From an uncultured Oscillospiraceae bacterium (GTDB lineage Bacteria; Bacillota; Clostridia; Oscillospirales; Oscillospiraceae), in NCBI GenBank assembly GCA_910583885.1, contig CAJUAC010000041.1, positions 1-24,882 of the forward strand: a stretch of 24,882 bases of DNA, written 5' to 3'. A program made the position numbers and the translations under genes. Position 1 is the stretch's first letter. Every line of letters begins with the position of its first letter. Below are positions 21,711 to 24,882 of the stretch, one piece after another. Below the pieces are notes generated by a model. The model saw nothing but the letters and a program-made list of their open reading frames with translations. It was not told where the DNA came from and did not search any database.

Positions 21711-23066
21711 TCATGCGTTTCCATCGAATGGCGAGGGGCCGTCAGCCCGTTCCGGACGGAAAATGGATTGCTGAACTGCGGGTGCGCCCTTCTCCCTGGG
21801 AACCGGCTGGCCTGCGGCCTTGGAAAAGCACTGCTTGTCCCCGTCGAAGTCCAGCAGCAGCCCGATCCCGGCCACGCCGTCCTTGTTCTTGGCAATATCC
21901 AGGCACCTTCGGGAATTCCCGTAGTCCTGGTACTCCTTGTACAGCAGCAGCACTACGTCTGCGTCCTGCTCGATTTGGCCGGACTGACGCAGGGAGGACA
22001 TGGTAGGCGGCGGCACGCTGCCGTCCTTCCGCTTCTCTGCCCGGCTGAGCTGGCTGAGCGCAATCACCGTCTTCCCTGTGGTGCGGCCCAGCTGCTGGAG
22101 GTCGTTGGACACCCGGCTTACCCGCTCAAATTCGTTGAGGTAGCGCCCCTCTTTAGGCGCGGGGATTTTTTGCAGGTAGTCCACGACGATCACGTCGTAG
22201 TGGTGGGCCATGGCATAGGCCCCGATCCCTGACACTGTCATCCCTGCTGTCTCCAGCAGCTCCAGAGCTGGTGCGGTCAAATGCTGCCGCATGTCCTTGA
22301 TACGCCCGTAGTCCTCATAGGCCAGCTGATTGGCCGCGATCCGGCTGAAGCTGGTTTGCGTCTGACAGGCAATGGTCCGGTCGGCCAGCTTGTCCGCATC
22401 CGTCTCGTAGGAGAAAAACCCCACCCGCTTGTCCCGGGCGATCCGGAAGGCAATTTGCAGGGCAAAGGCCGTCTTCCCTGCGGATGAGTAGCCGCCAACG
22501 ACGACCATGTCCCCGGCCCCTACGTGGAGCCGCCCCTCCAGATCCGGGAAGGGCCAGTGCAGGTAATCCGGCGGCTTGCCGCCATCCCGCCGCCGGAAGA
22601 ACTCCCGGAATGCCTGCTCCATAGGCACCCGCCGCACACCGGATCGCTCGCAGAAGAGCATATTTGCCCGGTCGACCAGTTCCTGACACTTCCCCTCATC
22701 CTCCGCCTGGGACAAAGCGTCCCCAATCTGCCGCAGCTGCCATAGGCGGCTTGTCCGCTTGAGGGCGGCGGCGTAGGCATCCGCATTGGCTGCGGTGGGC
22801 GTGGCCTCCATCAGCCCGGCCAGCAGCTGCCCATAGGCCCCGCCTAAATCCTCGTTGACCAGCAGGGCATCCACCGGGAGCCCTTGGGAGAACCGCTGCC
22901 GGATGGCCTGAAAAACACGCCGCCGCTCCGGGGTCTGGAAGTCCGTATCCTCCAGGGCTGTGAGCATGGGGCCTACGGCTGCTTCGTCGATGAGCATGGA
23001 ACCCAACACACCGGTCTCCGCGTTCAGGAGATCCTCGCTGAGCAGATTGCTTTCTTTCCCGCTCAC
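21711..23066 (-). CDS. dnaB: DnaB-type replicative helicase
   Basis: A 451-aa RecA-fold hexameric helicase. The N-terminal domain (LLNAETGVLGSMLIDEAAV, 13-31) is the DnaB primase-interacting helical domain. Walker A GGYSSAGKT spans 191-199; the catalytic region GFFSYETDADKLADR follows; Walker B DVIVVDYLQ spans 291-299; VIALSQLSR at 334-342 is motif 3; and EQDADVVLLLY matches motif 4. It unwinds the phage fork, loaded by the preceding initiator. It starts with GTG overlapping the initiator stop by 4 nt (GTGA), with GGAG just upstream. The C-terminal 35 residues are low-complexity. Confidence 0.95.
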   Translation of the reverse strand: MSGKESNLLSEDLLNAETGVLGSMLIDEAAVGPMLTALEDTDFQTPERRRVFQAIRQRFSQGLPVDALLVNEDLGGAYGQLLAGLMEATPTAANADAYAAALKRTSRLWQLRQIGDALSQAEDEGKCQELVDRANMLFCERSGVRRVPMEQAFREFFRRRDGGKPPDYLHWPFPDLEGRLHVGAGDMVVVGGYSSAGKTAFALQIAFRIARDKRVGFFSYETDADKLADRTIACQTQTSFSRIAANQLAYEDYGRIKDMRQHLTAPALELLETAGMTVSGIGAYAMAHHYDVIVVDYLQKIPAPKEGRYLNEFERVSRVSNDLQQLGRTTGKTVIALSQLSRAEKRKDGSVPPPTMSSLRQSGQIEQDADVVLLLYKEYQDYGNSRRCLDIAKNKDGVAGIGLLLDFDGDKQCFSKAAGQPVPREKGAPAVQQSIFRPERADGPSPFDGNA

Positions 23067-23818
23067 AGGTACTCCACCCCCTCCCCGCGCAGCGGCTGGA
23101 CCGGACCTGAATCGGGCGGCGGGGAACTGTCCTCATCCTCCCAGCGCCGCCCGTTCAGCCAGCTCGACGCGTAGGGGATATACTCCCCGTCATCCTTCTT
23201 CCACTCGCGGGACTGCTTGTCCCGCTCCAGAGCTGCCGACATGATACGGCACAGTCCTGCATCCGGGTTGATCTTCTTCCAGGCTTTCCTGGCCGCCTCC
23301 TTGTTTCTCTTCCTGGGGTAGGCCGACCAGAAGCGGTCAAACATCGCCCAATCCGGAGAAGCTGCTTTGGGGGCTTTGGGGGTATATGTTTTATCTTTTG
23401 TTTTATATTTATCTATATTACATTTCGGAATTTTCCGGTTTAGCTCCGGAATTTCCTTACTATCGATTTCGGAATTTTCCGAAATCGATGCAGGACCATC
23501 AAAGACAGCCATCGCCTCGTCTGTCAATGCATACCAACATGTACGGTCAAATTGGTTTTCGCCAAAATGGCCAGTCAGGAGCGCCCCCTTCTCCCGGCAC
23601 GTCTGGATAATGTACTCGATCTGGTTTTTTGTCCAGTATTTATGCCGCGTACAAAGCCCCTTGATTGTCTGGTAAGTCCACCAACGGCCCTCGTAAAAAT
23701 TCTCATCGTTGTTGCGGTTGGTTTCGCACCAATGGTAAATATCTCGGAGCAAAATAGCCGCATTAACCCCATACTTTTCCGCTACAATCGGAGGAAAATG
23801 GTGCTCCAAAATGCTCAA
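23063..23818 (-). CDS. Phage replication initiator/replisome organiser
   Basis: A 251-aa protein. Residues 1-105 look like a winged-helix DNA-binding domain of phage initiators (EKYGVNAAILLRDIYHWCETN; WTYQTIKGLCTRHKYWTKNQIEYIIQTC). About 115-160 are a charged linker containing repeated SEI/PEL motifs encoded by the iteron DNA. About 165-240 are the C-terminal region FDRFWSAYPRKRNKEAARKAWKKI, then YIPYASSWLNGRRWED, typical of initiators coupled to a DnaB helicase. It probably binds the origin inside its own gene and loads the helicase. It starts with TTG, strongly supported by GGAGGG 6-7 nt upstream. Confidence 0.85.
   Translation of the reverse strand: MSILEHHFPPIVAEKYGVNAAILLRDIYHWCETNRNNDENFYEGRWWTYQTIKGLCTRHKYWTKNQIEYIIQTCREKGALLTGHFGENQFDRTCWYALTDEAMAVFDGPASISENSEIDSKEIPELNRKIPKCNIDKYKTKDKTYTPKAPKAASPDWAMFDRFWSAYPRKRNKEAARKAWKKINPDAGLCRIMSAALERDKQSREWKKDDGEYIPYASSWLNGRRWEDEDSSPPPDSGPVQPLRGEGVEYL
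23423..23489. other. Iteron-like candidate replication origin inside the initiator gene
   Basis: TTTCGGAATTTTCCG occurs exactly at 23423-23437 and 23467-23481, with a diverged copy (CTCCGGAATTTCC) at 23445-23457 between them. CGGAA cores lie 21 and 23 bp apart, about two helical turns. The last copy is part of a perfect 13-bp inverted repeat (23462-23474 and 23477-23489, 2-bp gap). An AT-rich tract (23391-23425) adjoins and could be the melting region. The DNA encodes the linker of the initiator, the classic place for phage origins such as that in lambda O. Confidence 0.68.
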
Positions 23819-23944
23819 AAAAATCCCTCCATTCGCCGTTTGGCAATGCTGCGCCGTGTTATTTTTGGGCGCACTTCAGCGCAGAACTTCCGAACATGGC
23901 AGTTCTGTATCTGGCGGAGAAAACCGTGCGCCGGTCCAATGATT

Positions 23945-24238
23945 TTAACAGGGAACACCGGGTGGTACTCGCGGGAAATCCCTGCTGACCGTAATAACAA
24001 TTGTCAGACATTTGCAGCCCAGGAGTTCGCCTGTATCTACAGAGATCTTTTCGACAGAATGGCCGCCATGCGCCTGTGCATACCTGCTGGATCTGAGCAT
24101 ACACGCCGTCCCCGCCGCCATGACCTCGCACTCATGCGGTCGCAGGCGGCGGATCACAAGCACGCATATCTCGTCCTGTAGGAGGTGGAGAAGATCAGTC
24201 AGAGTCACGCAGCGCCGCCGGATTTCTACTTTGTCCAT
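23945..24238 (-). CDS. Small phage protein, unknown function
   Basis: A 97-aa protein MDKVEIRRRCVTLTDLLHLLQDE, then ICVLVIRRLRPHECEVMAAG. The opening with basic residues and the hydrophobic segment LHLLQDEICVLVIRR suggest a small folded domain. It begins 3 nt after the LRR gene stop, so it is in the same operon. The final 15 residues are less protein-like (VSRDFPRVPPGVPC) and could reflect a lost stop. No function assigned. Confidence 0.62.
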   Translation of the reverse strand: MDKVEIRRRCVTLTDLLHLLQDEICVLVIRRLRPHECEVMAAGTACMLRSSRYAQAHGGHSVEKISVDTGELLGCKCLTIVITVSRDFPRVPPGVPC

Positions 24239-24241
24239 TAT

Positions 24242-24882
24242 TCACGCAGCCCCTGTAAAGAACCCTTCAAATTGCTCTGCGCCATACTGTCCCCTGGTCA
24301 ATTCGATTGCCTCGCGGATCGTATAACTGTCCTTGCCCTTGTCTCCTAAACTGCCTAGGAACGCCTCCGTCCCTTGCTGGCAGGCTCCAGTAATGATACG
24401 GTACATCGTGACCATCTCGTCGTGGGGCAGAACCGAATCAAGGCAAAGATCGTTATATTGGTCTGCCCCGCGGTCTTTTGCCGCTTTGAAAAGCAGGTCG
24501 CGTTTTCCGTCAGACCAATTTTTGCAATGCGCATAATTTGTTCCATCAAACATAACGTTTTTTTCGGGAATCTTCCCGACAAAAAATGTGTAACCTTTAA
24601 ATTTTTTCATCTTTTTAATATGGGTCAGAATTCCATCCGCATATAGATACCGGCCTTCGACATAGTCACCATTTCGCAGACGCTTCACTTTGGGATTAAC
24701 GATCCCCGTGCCGCTCAGGTCGAGCGAGCCGCCAACCGTCAGATTCTCCGGCAGGGCCGTGATCTCAGTGCCGCTCAGGTCGAGCGAGCCGCCAACCGTC
24801 AGATTCTCCGGCAGGGCCGTGATCTCAGTGCCGCTCAGGTCGAGCGAGCCGCCAACCGTCAGATTCTCCGGCAGGGCCGTGA
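24242..24882 (-). CDS. Leucine-rich-repeat protein with conserved C-terminal domain (partial, 5' end missing)
   Basis: The frame is open from the window edge to the stop at 24242. The first visible part is a 20-aa LRR unit (consensus ITALPENLTVGGSLDLSGT) repeated nearly three times, then a link GIVNPKVKRLRNGDYVEG and a C-terminal domain of about 140 aa (GYTFFVGKIPEKNV, DGTNYAHCKNWSDG, MYRIITGACQQG, IREAIELTRGQYGAEQFEGFF). A GTG at 24688 could be read as a start but is internal. LPxNLxVxGxLxLxG repeats form curved protein-binding solenoids. This LRR-plus-C-terminal pairing is seen on clostridial phages but its role is unknown; binding a host or defence protein is one possibility. No signal peptide can be judged. 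Confidence 0.78.
   Translation of the reverse strand, partial: TALPENLTVGGSLDLSGTEITALPENLTVGGSLDLSGTEITALPENLTVGGSLDLSGTGIVNPKVKRLRNGDYVEGRYLYADGILTHIKKMKKFKGYTFFVGKIPEKNVMFDGTNYAHCKNWSDGKRDLLFKAAKDRGADQYNDLCLDSVLPHDEMVTMYRIITGACQQGTEAFLGSLGDKGKDSYTIREAIELTRGQYGAEQFEGFFTGAA
24708..24882. repeat. Identical 60-bp tandem repeats encoding LRR units
   Basis: Units 24708-24767, 24768-24827 and 24828-24882 (the last cut by the window edge after 55 bp) are identical at every base. Each encodes one 20-aa LRR. Identity including third codon positions implies recent duplication or ongoing homogenisation. Sequence ending inside such repeats is a common cause of contig breaks. Confidence 0.95.

Noticed and set aside
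23815..24000. 61-codon minus-strand ORF between the 97-aa gene and the replication initiator
   Set aside because: Starts at TTG without a ribosome-binding site and overlaps the preceding gene by 56 nt. It could be the tail of a frameshifted gene, but there is not enough to call it. The 126-bp gap otherwise shows only the GGAGGG of the next gene.
24686..24688. GTG start of the LRR gene at 24688
   Set aside because: The same frame continues upstream through the LRR repeats to the window edge, and no ribosome-binding site precedes the GTG.
24708..24882. CRISPR array or diversity-generating template
   Set aside because: Repeats are contiguous without spacers and code in frame for LRRs; no cas or reverse transcriptase gene is present.
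1..24882. tRNA genes, rRNA, insertion sequences
   Set aside because: No cloverleaf, rRNA segment, transposase or IS ends were recognised on reading both strands; this is a reading by eye, not a search.

Overview
The window is a contiguous piece of a tailed (siphovirus-type) temperate phage or phage-plasmid genome. The gut Clostridia (Oscillospiraceae-like, GC-rich Firmicutes) are the likely host. Reasons: all recognisable genes lie on the minus strand and are packed with 4-nt start/stop overlaps; nearly every start has a purine-rich Shine-Dalgarno sequence, with GTG and TTG starts used; and the gene set (P27-type small terminase, HK97 portal/protease/capsid, DUF1617-like tail gene, MRLIDA-type protein, LRR protein) is typical of such phages. 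Both ends cut through genes. The right end lies inside identical 60-bp repeats, so it may be an assembly break. Integrase, CI-type repressor and lysis genes are not in the window.

Transcription runs from high to low coordinates. (i) 24.9-21.5 kb, replication: an LRR-repeat protein (partial), a small unknown gene, a replication initiator carrying an iteron-like candidate origin, a DnaB-type helicase and a small unknown gene. (ii) 21.5-17.6 kb, maintenance and decision: a sigma-A-type promoter, a 57-aa ribbon-helix-helix protein, two small genes, a BRO-N antirepressor, ParA and ParB. (iii) 17.6-15.9 kb: a 34-aa membrane peptide, two small phage proteins, an HUH-type Rep-like protein and a Cys4 zinc ribbon, closed by a 19-bp perfect-stem terminator. 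(iv) 15.9-9.3 kb, packaging and head: HNH nuclease, candidate cos region, TerS, TerL, a Lar-like zinc protein, portal, ClpP-like protease, major capsid protein with a fused cadherin-like domain, connector and closure proteins. (v) 9.3-0 kb, tail: tail terminator, HK97-gp10-like protein, a 52-aa Com-like zinc ribbon, a terminator, major tail protein, G/GT chaperones made by -1 frameshifting, tape measure, distal tail and hub proteins, an S74-chaperoned fibre and a DUF1617-like protein.

The most interesting signal is a 17-bp near-palindrome, GTGTCCAASTYGGACAC. It occurs three times, about 7 and 10 kb apart, always in the same orientation and always at the edge of a gene: the fibre 5' end, the head-closure 3' end and the parB 5' end. 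In all three it is read in the same frame as V-S-x-L-D-T in unrelated proteins, so the conservation is in the DNA. With parA/parB encoded alongside, the best inference is a set of dispersed parS centromere sites for a virus that partitions as a low-copy plasmid when lysogenic. Stoperator-like repressor sites are the main alternative.
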